Source: JBDTSW01 sp051004675
GTDB taxonomy: Bacteria > Actinomycetota > Thermoleophilia > Solirubrobacterales > 70-9
Direction: 5' to 3'
DNA length: 64,000 nt
Assembly (NCBI GenBank): GCA_051004675.1
Contig: JBPCKC010000107.1
Coordinates: forward strand, 12,108 to 76,107
Shown here: piece by piece, positions 56,989 to 64,000 of the stretch
How positions within the stretch are numbered: the first letter of the stretch is position 1
How the letters are laid out: every line of letters starts with the position of its first letter
Position numbers and translations under genes: made by a program
The notes under the pieces: model-generated
Told to the model about the DNA's origin: nothing
What the model saw: the letters and a program-made list of their open reading frames with translations, nothing else
Databases searched by the model: none

Positions 56989-57624
56989 ATGAGCCTTGCG
57001 TATCGGATTCTGTACGCGGTCGGTTTCACCCCCTGGGAGCAAATGGCCGACCCTGCGATTGCGCGCCAGATCGCCGATCTCTTCGCCCGCGAGGAGGAAG
57101 GACGTGAGCCGCCTTACGGGCGGGCGCTCGACCTCGGCTGTGGGAGCGGGATCTGGGCGGTCGCGCTGGCGCAGCGTGGCTGGCACGTCACGGGAGTGGA
57201 CTTCGTTCCAAAGGCCCTCCGCAGGGCGCGCGAGCGCGCAGGGCAGGCGGGAGTAGAGGTGCAGCTTGTGGAGGGAGACGTGACCAAGCTCGCCGCCGCC
57301 GCCGCCGCCGGCTCAGGGTTCCAGCTCCTCGTCGACTTCGGGTGCTTCCACGACGAGCTGACGGATGAACAGCGCAATGAGGAGGCTCGCGAAGCAACCG
57401 CCGCCGCTGGCCCTGGGGCCACGCTGCTGATGATGGCCTGGACCCCGGGGCGCCGTGGGCCACTGCCGCGGGGTGCGAGCCGCGAGGACATCGAAGCGGC
57501 GTTCCCTGAATGGACCCTGATCGACGACCAGGCGATGGACCTACCTCCCGGCGCGCCCGGATACGTGAAAAGGGCGGAGCCGCGGTTCTACCGCTTGCGG
57601 CGCGAGCGAGGCGAATCGCGATAG
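56989..57624 (+). CDS. Class I SAM-dependent methyltransferase
   Basis: A protein of 211 residues from ATG 56989, with GAGGAGGGG just upstream. SAM-binding motifs: RALDLGCGSGIWAVALAQRG (motif I), VTGVDFVPKALRRA (II) and LLVDFGCFHDE (III/IV). It is similar to small-molecule or thiopurine-type methyltransferases. An in-frame extension to 56923 lacks a ribosome site. The 237-bp region before it (56752-56988) has a weak antisense frame but no gene I can support. Confidence 0.87.
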   Translation: MSLAYRILYAVGFTPWEQMADPAIARQIADLFAREEEGREPPYGRALDLGCGSGIWAVALAQRGWHVTGVDFVPKALRRARERAGQAGVEVQLVEGDVTKLAAAAAAGSGFQLLVDFGCFHDELTDEQRNEEAREATAAAGPGATLLMMAWTPGRRGPLPRGASREDIEAAFPEWTLIDDQAMDLPPGAPGYVKRAEPRFYRLRRERGESR

Positions 57625-57772
57625 CCGCGCTGCCTGCGCTGCCGCAACCCAGAGGACGGGCAAGACCGAGGGCGGGTTCGGATCGTGACCGTCTATCGGG
57701 GGCCCACACGCTGGTTTCACATCAGGGTGCCCGGAGCTCACAGCAGTCGGTACCAAAGGCGGTACGAGCGGC

Positions 57773-59143
57773 TTACGGCCCAGGCGAGCCTGCTACCTCG
57801 ACCTGTACCGTCGCGGGCTGTAGACCCCTGCGCTCGGCGCGAACGCGATGAACGCCTTCCGCCCCTAACCGCTTCGTGATGGTGGCGCGGCCGAACCCGT
57901 TGGTTCGCCGTCTTTCCCCGGCGAATTCGATGCGCACTCGCGGAAGCGGGACTGGATCCGCGGTCCCGGTCATCGTCGCCGCGAAGCGATACCGCTCGCG
58001 CTCCCCCGCCGCCGCGGTCAGCGGCTTGACCGAGAGCTCGATCTGTGGCGGAGGCGCCTCCGCATAGCGCTCCCAATAATCGGGCAGGACGCCGCCGGCG
58101 AACGTGTAGGTGCCGAAAAGCCAGCCGTAGTTCACGACCCAGGGGCCCATGCGCTGCTCGGTGACGGGGTCTACGAGATTCGCCTGCGGGAGGATGTCTG
58201 GATCGATCGGGTGATCCGGGCCCGGGCTCTCCTGATAGCGCTCGTCGCTCGGGCAGGCCACGCCGAGCTGTGGCGCCCCGCCCTGGCGGAGCTCATAGAG
58301 CGCCTCGGCGACGACTTGGTGGTCGGGATGCGGATCCGAGGGGCACTGCGAGCCCTCGATCGGATTGGGGACCGCCGCGAGGATCTCGCCCTCGGGCAGC
58401 CGCGGCAGTCCCCATCGCTTTCGATATGCGCGGAGTGCCTGGAAGGCGGTCGTGACCTTGTCGGCGGTCAACGGGTCCGGATTCAGATCGAACGGGAAGC
58501 CCCGATCGCCGAGGTCGAACGCCACCCGGGCGCCCGCGCCGTTCGCCCAGACATCGGCGCAACCCGCAGGGCCACCACAGAACCGGCCCTCGTAGTCGTC
58601 GTCTCTCCACGGGTTGCGCCGGACGCGCATGTCGGTCAGCCCCGAATCGAGAGCGGCCATGTCGTCGAGGAACCAGTGCCAGGAGGCGACTCTCGCTCGC
58701 TTGCACGCCCGTGATCCCTGCCTGCGCCAGGGGTTGCCGAGCGGCCGGCGCTCCCCCTTGTCCGGCTCCCCCACCGGGGAACCCGGCCCCTGGTACTTGT
58801 ACGGGCCGATCATCTCCCCCTCGGAGAAGCCCTCGGTGATCGTCCCGTTCTCGAGCTCCGGGTCTCCGATGGGCGGCGACTCGGCCGCGGTCTTGCATGA
58901 ATCGGTCTGCTCGCCCTGGGTCATCAGGACCGAGACGACGTAGCTCTCGGGCCGGTCCTCGAACGCTCCCCAGACGGCGAACTCGTCATCCGGATGGGCG
59001 CTGATCGAGTACAGGATGGAGCCGCGATCGGGGTCGGCCTCAAGCGCGCCGGCGTCGCCGACAGACACAGGCAACGAGACCGCCGCTACGGCCGCGGCCA
59101 GCCACCTCGCGCGAGCTGGTCGTCCCCCCGACATGGGCGCCAT
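57773..59143 (-). CDS. Secreted PIG-L/LmbE-type deacetylase
   Basis: A protein of 456 residues from ATG 59143 (an upstream start at 59170 is possible). Signal peptide WLAAAVAAVSLPVSVGDAGA. The zinc-binding motif SAHPDDEFAVWG (AHPDDE) appears at the start of the mature domain, and DPHPDHQVVAEAL (HPDH) later supplies the remaining ligand, as in PIG-L N-acetyl-hexosamine deacetylases. An insert between them has extra cysteines. A C-terminal Ig-like beta domain follows (about 375-456). It probably deacetylates an amino-sugar outside the cell. The 148-bp gap upstream in coordinate (57625-57772) shows no supported gene. Confidence 0.82.
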   Translation of the reverse strand: MAPMSGGRPARARWLAAAVAAVSLPVSVGDAGALEADPDRGSILYSISAHPDDEFAVWGAFEDRPESYVVSVLMTQGEQTDSCKTAAESPPIGDPELENGTITEGFSEGEMIGPYKYQGPGSPVGEPDKGERRPLGNPWRRQGSRACKRARVASWHWFLDDMAALDSGLTDMRVRRNPWRDDDYEGRFCGGPAGCADVWANGAGARVAFDLGDRGFPFDLNPDPLTADKVTTAFQALRAYRKRWGLPRLPEGEILAAVPNPIEGSQCPSDPHPDHQVVAEALYELRQGGAPQLGVACPSDERYQESPGPDHPIDPDILPQANLVDPVTEQRMGPWVVNYGWLFGTYTFAGGVLPDYWERYAEAPPPQIELSVKPLTAAAGERERYRFAATMTGTADPVPLPRVRIEFAGERRRTNGFGRATITKRLGAEGVHRVRAERRGLQPATVQVEVAGSPGP

Positions 59144-59291
59144 TATCCCACGCGTGCGATCCCCGCGCACAGATCCGATCAGGCCCGTTCGGTCGGACTC
59201 GCTGACGAGTCGGAGTAGGCGTACGTTCGCCGTATCGAGACTCCCTGGTCCCGTTCGCGGGCCAGGTGAGTCCCTTGACAGGTACGCGGGC

Positions 59292-60686
59292 TCAGCGCCG
59301 CTCGAAGGCGCCGATGTCGGGATCGGAGTCCCGCCGGACTCCGCGCTGATCGGTGGCGGGCGAGTTGCCCGCGCGACCGATTGCCTTGCTGGTCGCCTTC
59401 AGCGCGTGCGTCTCGGTAGGGCCGCCGTTGTCCGCGAGCGGCTTCAGGAGGGGATCGGCGACGAACACGTTGCCCGACGGCCCGCTGCCGCAGTCGCCGC
59501 CGTTGCCGAGCAGGTTGTGCGCGACGGTGACGAAAGAGGTGTCGCAGTCAGGCTCGGGGGCGGTGGGATTGAGATCGGCGTTGCCCGCGATGATCGAGTT
59601 TCGGATCGAGATCTGGTTGAAGGAGGAAATCCCGCCGCCGTGGCCGGTCCCATTCGCGTCCGCGTCGGCCGTGTTCTCGCTGATCGTGGCCGAGCGCAGC
59701 TTGGGCAGCCCGGCGCCGACGCTGATGCCGCCGCCGCTGGCGGGCGCCCGGTTGCCGCTGAGCGTCGAGTTGACCAGCGTGACCTGGGTATCGCTGCCGC
59801 CCGTGTAGATCCCCCCGCCCGAGCCGCTGTCGCCGTTGAGCCTGTTGCCGCTCACGGTCGAGCGCTTGATCTCAATCTTGGTGTCGAAGCCGCCGGCGTA
59901 GATGCCGCCCGCGAGGTAGGACGAGTAGTTGTCTGCGATCGTGCTGGCGATCACGGTCGTGCTGGGACCGGCGGCAACGCTGAGTCCCCCGCCGATGCTG
60001 CCGGATCCGTTGGCCCTTATCACGACGCCGTGCAGGGTCGTCTGACCGGCCGAGCCGATCCCACCGCCGCAAGCGCAGTTGGCGTTGCCGGGAGCAAAGT
60101 TCCTCAGCACCCTGCTCGAGCGCAGCTCGAGCTCGCCGCCGAAGTTCACCGAGATCCCGCCACCGCTGGTGTCGTTGCCGGGCTGGCTGGCCCCGACGTT
60201 CCCGTCCGTGATCACGAGCTCAGACGCGGTGAGACTGCCGCCTTGCGCGATGTCGATCACCCGATCGAAGGTGTTGCCGTCGATCGTCGCCTTGCCCGTC
60301 CCGTCCACCTGCATCGTGGTCTCGCCGCCGATGTCGAGATCACCGGACGCGTTCGTGTCGTCGACCCCGGCGCGGCTGCGGGTGTACGTCGTGCCGCCCT
60401 GGAGCACGATCGTGTCCGCGCTGCCCGTACCGACGCGCTCGCAGCCGTCGAAGTTGGCGTCGGTGTTGGCGGCCTGCACCGCCTCGCGCAGCGAGCAGAA
60501 GGGGTCGAACCCCGGCGGGGTCGGATTCGCGAACTGATCGAGCTCGATGTCGACTGCGATCGTCGCGGCTGGCGCCGTCGCGGGCAGCACGAGCGCTCCG
60601 ATGGCCGCGACCGCGGCGGCGATGCCCCTAACCCCCCGTCTCACCGTAACGAGACTAGACGATCCTTCACCGAGACTCCTGTTCAT
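59292..60686 (-). CDS. Secreted parallel beta-helix protein with CSLREAV block
   Basis: A protein of 464 residues from ATG 60686, which follows AGCCTCCTCTCGA. Signal peptide (GIAAAVAAIGALVLPATAPA), then DPFCSLREAVQAANTDANFD, beta-helix coils with repeated GGGI.xxxx.STVSGN (GGGIYTGGSDTQVTLVNSTL, GGGISVGAGLPKLRSATISE), and the closing block NGGPTETHALKATSKAIGRA, then DSDPDIGAFERR. It has the same architecture as the island protein at 28905-30593 but without its extra C-terminal domain. Confidence 0.83.
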   Translation of the reverse strand: MNRSLGEGSSSLVTVRRGVRGIAAAVAAIGALVLPATAPAATIAVDIELDQFANPTPPGFDPFCSLREAVQAANTDANFDGCERVGTGSADTIVLQGGTTYTRSRAGVDDTNASGDLDIGGETTMQVDGTGKATIDGNTFDRVIDIAQGGSLTASELVITDGNVGASQPGNDTSGGGISVNFGGELELRSSRVLRNFAPGNANCACGGGIGSAGQTTLHGVVIRANGSGSIGGGLSVAAGPSTTVIASTIADNYSSYLAGGIYAGGFDTKIEIKRSTVSGNRLNGDSGSGGGIYTGGSDTQVTLVNSTLSGNRAPASGGGISVGAGLPKLRSATISENTADADANGTGHGGGISSFNQISIRNSIIAGNADLNPTAPEPDCDTSFVTVAHNLLGNGGDCGSGPSGNVFVADPLLKPLADNGGPTETHALKATSKAIGRAGNSPATDQRGVRRDSDPDIGAFERR

Positions 60687-60953
60687 TCGAGAGGAGGCTG
60701 TTGATGTTCGCACGAGTAGCGAAGTGGGAAGGTGGAGTGTCGGCGATGAGGTCCTCGCTCGATGAACCCACCTGAGGAGGGCATCGATCCCCCTTTTAGG
60801 GGCCTGGCTCATGCTCAGCGCCCTTTGTGCCGATCTCTAAAACAAGAGCACATGCCCGCAGCCTTGATATCCGTGTCTGCCGTTGCGGGATCACGCTTGG
60901 CGCCGGTGGAGATAGCGGGTCCTCGTGAATAGCCGGAAGGTCGGGATGCGGAA

Positions 60954-61904
60954 GTGAGCATCGCTGGGAAGCGGAGAAACCGAGCCAAGAGGCCGGGAGT
61001 CGGAAACCCGCCCGTCGCTGGGATGGAGACGAACGATCGGGCGGCTGCTCGCGCCGATAAGAAGAGCTCCGACGGCGACCTCGCTAGCGCGAGCGCCGAT
61101 TTAGTTGCGTCCGGTCGTGATCAGGCCGCCGCTGACCGCGAACTCATCTCCACGGCGCGCGACAACGCAGCGACGGCTCGCGATCGCGCCGCCGAAGCGC
61201 TCGAGCGGGCTGCCGGCCCGGGTGGACCCGAGTACAAAGCGGCGGTTAAATTCGCCGCGAAGGTCCGTGCCAATGCTGCCGCCGACCGCGAGCAGGCCGC
61301 GACTGACCGCAAGCAAGCCGCGTCTGACAGGGCGGAGGCCGAAATCGATCGAGGGCGTGCAAGTCGCGACCGTCAGCACGCTTCGATTGACCGTGAACAC
61401 GCGGCGGTCGACCGACGCCAAGCTCTGGACGAACTGGAGCTGGCACACACCGATGGACTCACCGGTGCATATCGCCGAGGGGCCGGTCAAGCCGTGCTTC
61501 AGCAGGAAGTCAATCGCTCGGAGCGCACCGGCGAGAGCCTGGTGCTCGCGTTCGTGGATCTCGATGGACTCAAGCGGACGAACGACATCCAGGGTCATGC
61601 GGCAGGCGACGCCCGTCTCCGCGACGTATTCGATGCAATGCGTTCAAAGCTCCGGATCTATGAGCCGATCGTGAGGCACGGGGGCGACGAGTTCCTCTGC
61701 TCAGTGGCAGGGGTGGCCATGCCGGACGTAGAGGAGCGCTTCGACGAGATCGAGGTGATGCTCAACTCCGGCGAGAACTCCAGGTCGGTGAGTGTGGGGC
61801 TCGCTGAGCTTGAGGCAGGCGACTCATTGAAGGATCTGATCAACCGCGCAGACGAAGCGATGATCCGGAGACGATCCACCAAATCAGGACCGCAGTCGCG
61901 GTGA
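60954..61904 (+). CDS. GGDEF-domain diguanylate cyclase-like protein
   Basis: A 316-residue protein starting at GTG 60954. Residues about 25-160 are a long alanine/arginine/aspartate-rich coiled coil with near-perfect 7-residue repeats (AAADREQAATDRKQAASDRA). Residues 165-310 are a GGDEF domain: HTDGLTGAYRR, LVLAFVDLDGLKRTNDIQGH and the intact active loop RHGGDEFLC. It makes cyclic di-GMP from two GTP. No membrane or PAS domain is seen; the coiled coil probably controls dimerisation. No downstream EAL partner is present. Confidence 0.87.
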   Translation: MSIAGKRRNRAKRPGVGNPPVAGMETNDRAAARADKKSSDGDLASASADLVASGRDQAAADRELISTARDNAATARDRAAEALERAAGPGGPEYKAAVKFAAKVRANAAADREQAATDRKQAASDRAEAEIDRGRASRDRQHASIDREHAAVDRRQALDELELAHTDGLTGAYRRGAGQAVLQQEVNRSERTGESLVLAFVDLDGLKRTNDIQGHAAGDARLRDVFDAMRSKLRIYEPIVRHGGDEFLCSVAGVAMPDVEERFDEIEVMLNSGENSRSVSVGLAELEAGDSLKDLINRADEAMIRRRSTKSGPQSR

Positions 61905-61952
61905 TCAACGCGATCAACAGCCTTTAGCAGCAGGCGCTCTCGCGACCCCGGG

Positions 61953-62161
61953 CTACTCGGCTTGTCGGGGCTGTAACTCGCAGTTGACGATCTGGTCGTT
62001 AGCGTCATAGCTGACCACGTCCGCCGCGCCGCCCCCGCAGTCCGGATCGGCGGGGTCCGGAAGAGCGTCCATGACCTCCGAGCACACGGGGATCTCCGTC
62101 TCGATTACAGAGGCTGCACGCGGATCGCCACCGCGTATGAGTCATCTCGTTCGTTCATCAT
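61953..62161 (-). pseudogene. Frameshifted relative of the DUF4265-like gene at 189-713
   Basis: Starting at ATG 62161, the frame reads MMNERDDSYAVAIRVQPL and stops; in the next frame it continues IETEIPVCSEVMDALPDPAD, matching LGLPICSEVMTALPDPADSA of the protein at 189-713. After this the two diverge, and this copy ends DVVSYDANDQIVNC with a TAG at 61953. Both copies have a CGAAC-N4-GTTCG box two bases before the ATG. Because of the frameshift and the truncated end it is probably a decayed or recombined paralogue. Confidence 0.6.
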
Positions 62162-62162
62162 G

Positions 62163-62176
62163 CGAACGGACGTTCG
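62163..62176 (-). promoter_or_regulatory. LexA/SOS-box-like palindrome, second copy
   Basis: CGAACGGACGTTCG, the same palindrome arms as 715-728 and at the same distance from the related gene start. Confidence 0.5.
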
Positions 62177-62187
62177 TGGACGCGTCG

Positions 62188-63057
62188 CTACGGCAGGCAC
62201 ACCGCGTAGGTCGTGACGGATGCGGGCGACGCGCTCGGGTTGTAGTGCGAGGCTCGAGCGTCGTCGTCGGGCACCACGTCGCCGTCCACGATCGAGTCGG
62301 TCTGCTTCAGTTCGACGAAGGTCCCTATGCCCGGCGTGTCCGACCGCTCGAAACCGGCGCTGCTCAAAAAGTGGGTGTCCGGGCACGAGGCGGTCGTGGT
62401 GGTTCCAGTGCCAGGCGGCGCCGACGAGTCGGCGGTCATGTAGACGGGCTCGAGATCGGCGCAGATGGCGTACGCCGTGAGCCTGCCCCGGCCCGAGGGT
62501 CGGTCGTTCCAGCCGCGAACGGCCCAGCCGTCGTCGTGGTCGGAGTCGCCGTCGTTGCCGTCGTAGGGGAACGAGGAGTTGAGGTCTGCGTTGCTGGAAA
62601 GTGTGGTCGCGTCCTTGATCCGTCCTCCCCCGCCCGTCACCCGGGTTCCCGTTGGGCACGGGGCCTTCACCGTGAGGGTCTCCTGGGGGTCGATGTCCCT
62701 GGCCTTCGTCCTGTACTTGGAGACCTGCTGCCCGCAGACCGCGAGGGCCTCGGCGGTCCCTGTCCCGCCGCCGAAGTTGGCGCGCATGCTGGCCTTGTCG
62801 TCGGGCGTGCTGCCGGCGTCGGCGCCGTCCTTGGGCTGCAGCTTGACGATCCTGACAAATGACCCCATTCCGAGCAGATGACGGTTGGACGGGCAGTCGA
62901 CGGTGACGTTGAGGAAGCCCGGCCCCCCAGACACGGCGTTCGAGACGTAGCGGTAGCCGCCGGCCTCGCCGAGGTTCTCGTCGGCCAGCGCGCTCGCGCA
63001 GAGCGCCCCGCCCACGACCGCGGCTGTCGCCAGCGTCCGCTGAAACTTCGTCCTCAT
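62188..63057 (-). CDS. Secreted protein with three Cys-Pro-Gly repeat units
   Basis: A 289-residue protein. Signal peptide RTLATAAVVGGALCASALA. The mature chain has three related units with a CP..(R/T)..GGG pattern: NVTVDCPSNRHLLGMG, LTVKAPCPTGTRVTGGGGRI and TTASCPDTHFLSSAGFE, each followed by an AVC or AIC strand (ALAVCGQQ, AYAICADL, TYAVCLP). The same unit is found at the C-terminus of the collagen-like protein at 3655-4731. Disulphide-bonded repeats suggest an extracellular structural or binding role; the function is unknown. Confidence 0.72.
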   Translation of the reverse strand: MRTKFQRTLATAAVVGGALCASALADENLGEAGGYRYVSNAVSGGPGFLNVTVDCPSNRHLLGMGSFVRIVKLQPKDGADAGSTPDDKASMRANFGGGTGTAEALAVCGQQVSKYRTKARDIDPQETLTVKAPCPTGTRVTGGGGRIKDATTLSSNADLNSSFPYDGNDGDSDHDDGWAVRGWNDRPSGRGRLTAYAICADLEPVYMTADSSAPPGTGTTTTASCPDTHFLSSAGFERSDTPGIGTFVELKQTDSIVDGDVVPDDDARASHYNPSASPASVTTYAVCLP

Positions 63058-63253
63058 GGTTCCCCCCTTGGGTCACCGTTCTCGGCTTGGCTCAGTCACA
63101 GCCGCCGTTGGCGCTCATGTTAGCCCTGGGTGACGATCTCGGTGTTCGGCGCGGACTGCGCGATGTGGCAGAAGCCGGGAGCGGCCGCCTGAGGCCTCTT
63201 CACCTCGGCCGTGAAGCTCGTCGTCTTGTGCGCCCGGGCCACGAACTTTCGAA

Positions 63254-63327
63254 TCGGGGCGACTGGATTTGAACCAGCGACCTTTCGACCCCCAGTCGAA
63301 TGCGCTACCAGACTGCGCCACGCCCCG
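63254..63327 (-). tRNA. tRNA-Pro(GGG)
   Basis: A 74-nt tRNA on the minus strand: acceptor CGGGGCG, D-arm GGCGCAGTCTGGTAGCGC, anticodon arm TTCGA-CT-GGG-GG-TCGAA, T-arm GCTGGTTCAAATCCAGT, 3' CGCCCCG with A73. No CCA is encoded. The segment 63058-63253 before it has a protein-like tail on the minus strand (KRPQAAAPGFCHIAQSAPNT) but no start. Confidence 0.93.
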
Positions 63328-63409
63328 AGATACGCGCCTCCGCTCGCTGGGGGCGAGCGGTGCCGGACGCATGATGACCGATCGGACCTTCGTGCGTACG
63401 GCGAGGCTA

Positions 63410-63482
63410 AGCGGGCGACGGGGCTCGAACCCGCTGCTTTCAGCTTGGAAGGCTGACGTGCAACCAATTACACCTCGCCCGC
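63410..63482 (-). tRNA. tRNA-Gly(TCC)
   Basis: A 73-nt tRNA on the minus strand: acceptor GCGGGCG, D-arm GTAATTGGTTGCAC, anticodon arm TCAGC-CT-TCC-AA-GCTGA, T-arm CGGGTTCGAGCCCCG, acceptor CGCCCGC and T73, the usual discriminator for bacterial tRNA-Gly. Confidence 0.92.
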
Positions 63483-63493
63483 GAGGGTGCGGA

Positions 63494-63799
63494 TTATAGG
63501 GTCGATCCGCCTCCTCGGTCTGGGGTTCGCCCGGTAAGCACCAACCGCATGAATCCACCCCTCGACGCAGTCCGTCTGCGGTGGCAGTTGGCGCAGACCA
63601 CGTCGCACTTCTCGATCTCGTCGAGAATTGCCGTCCATCGCCGGTTGATGAACTCTGCGCCGATGTTGAACTGCTTGTCCCTCAAGTGATCGAACTCCAG
63701 AACCAATGGATCACGCTCACCGCAGTCGACACAAGGATGCTGCGCGAAGAAGTCGATCAGGAACTCTGTCCGCTCGCGGACCAGGGGCCGGAGTCCGGC
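63494..63799 (-). pseudogene. C-terminal part of an HNH endonuclease
   Basis: The minus-strand frame from about 63799 reads FLIDFFAQHPCVDCGERDPL, VLEFDHLRDKQFNIG and CDVVCANCHRRRTASRGG, an HNH nuclease core (EFDH ... CANCHRRRT) with zinc-binding CxxC pairs. There is no ATG or GTG in the open part before the core; the first usable start is TTG 63706, inside the domain. Full-length relatives have a longer N-terminus. The frame begins directly after the stop of the CAP gene in the same phase, so its own 5' end has been lost. Confidence 0.55.
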
Positions 63800-64000
63800 T
63801 CAGCCCAGCAGCCGGTAGCCGAAGTCGGTCGTGTAGATGCCGGCGTTGACCTTGCGGTTGGTGGGCGAGCCAGAGCCGAAACCGATCCCGAGGTCGCGGA
63901 AGCGACCGTTGAGGATGTTCGCCCGGTGGCCGGAGCTGTGCATCCAGGCGTCGACGATCTGCTTTGGCGTACCGAGGCTGCGGCCGCCCCAGGCGATGTT
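63800..64000 (-). CDS. CAP/SCP-domain secreted protein (partial, C-terminal end)
   Basis: The last 66 residues are visible: NIAWGGRSLGTPKQIVDAWM, HSSGHRANILNGRFRDLGIG and AGIYTTDFGYRLLG before TGA at 63800-63802. W-x-x-S-x-G-H-R-x-N-I-L is the hallmark of bacterial CAP (SCP/PR1/YkwD-like) domains, with the conserved His. The start and likely signal peptide lie beyond the window. Confidence 0.82.
   Translation of the reverse strand, partial: NIAWGGRSLGTPKQIVDAWMHSSGHRANILNGRFRDLGIGFGSGSPTNRKVNAGIYTTDFGYRLLG

Noticed and set aside
56790..57029. 79-codon minus-strand frame before the methyltransferase
   Set aside because: Part of it (SPATFSVAPSQATLPAPDGS) looks protein-like, but it overlaps the methyltransferase start and has no ribosome site or family.
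57625..57879. Plus-strand frame with CLRCR and VTVYRGPTRWFHIRVPGAHS after the methyltransferase
   Set aside because: It could be a small zinc-ribbon remnant, but it lacks a start before the Cys pair and runs into the antisense of the deacetylase gene.

Overview
The window is a piece of a high-GC actinobacterial chromosome. Several gene types point to the Thermoleophilia (Solirubrobacterales-like): secreted beta-helix proteins with an N-terminal CSLREAV block, a collagen-like surface protein with a conserved LTYANVMAT leader, enzymes carrying RTX or thrombospondin-3 tails, and small acidic proteins. GTG and TTG starts and 1-11 bp gene overlaps are common. The lineage is inferred from protein style; no rRNA is present.

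Layout. (1) 1-6.2 kb, chromosomal flank: the tail of an FAD oxidoreductase, a DUF4265-like protein behind a LexA-like box, a secreted esterase, a cupredoxin/membrane-protein pair, the collagen-like surface protein and several remnants. (2) 6.226-34.129 kb, an integrative island in the 3' end of a tRNA-Glu(CTC) gene. A 23-bp duplicate of the tRNA 3' end marks the left end and the intact tRNA marks the right end; paired arm-type repeats (CATTGTCCC) lie just inside both ends. (3) 34.1-64 kb, ordinary chromosome: tRNAs, patatin, cold-shock protein, ABC exporter, hydrolases, an aldehyde dehydrogenase-GMC oxidase fusion, a metal transporter, short-chain dehydrogenase-type enzymes, GreA, a K+-channel-like protein, secreted proteins, a GGDEF protein, and tRNA-Pro and tRNA-Gly.

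Inside the island: 6.4-10.5 kb is an array of very small, mostly membrane or secreted genes in both orientations, separated by a family of short palindromic repeats (CGCTTTGGACGAAAAGCG and CGCTTTGCATGGAAAGCG) that often supply the stop codon of the adjoining gene. Then follow an OLD-like AAA/TOPRIM nuclease (10.7-12.4), a tyrosine integrase and excisionase-like HTH protein (12.5-14.1), an operon built on a very large divergent tyrosine-recombinase-like protein (14.4-18.0), RmuC with a small protein and an XRE regulator (18.1-19.9), a three-gene caspase/CHAT-like peptidase operon (20.1-21.8), a type I restriction-modification system whose HsdR carries an extra AlbA/Schlafen-type domain (21.8-28.3), a 2.1-kb module bounded by two 78-bp tRNA-Met 3'-half repeats (28.5-30.9), and a TIR-like effector operon with a GHKL ATPase/STAS-like protein (30.9-33.7).

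The island reads as a defence and recombination hotspot built by repeated integration. The best candidates for undescribed systems are the TIR/126-aa/GHKL-STAS operon, the caspase-like operon with its two small partners, and the repeat-linked small-gene array. The chromosomal part on the right mainly encodes envelope, transport and lipid or alcohol oxidation functions.
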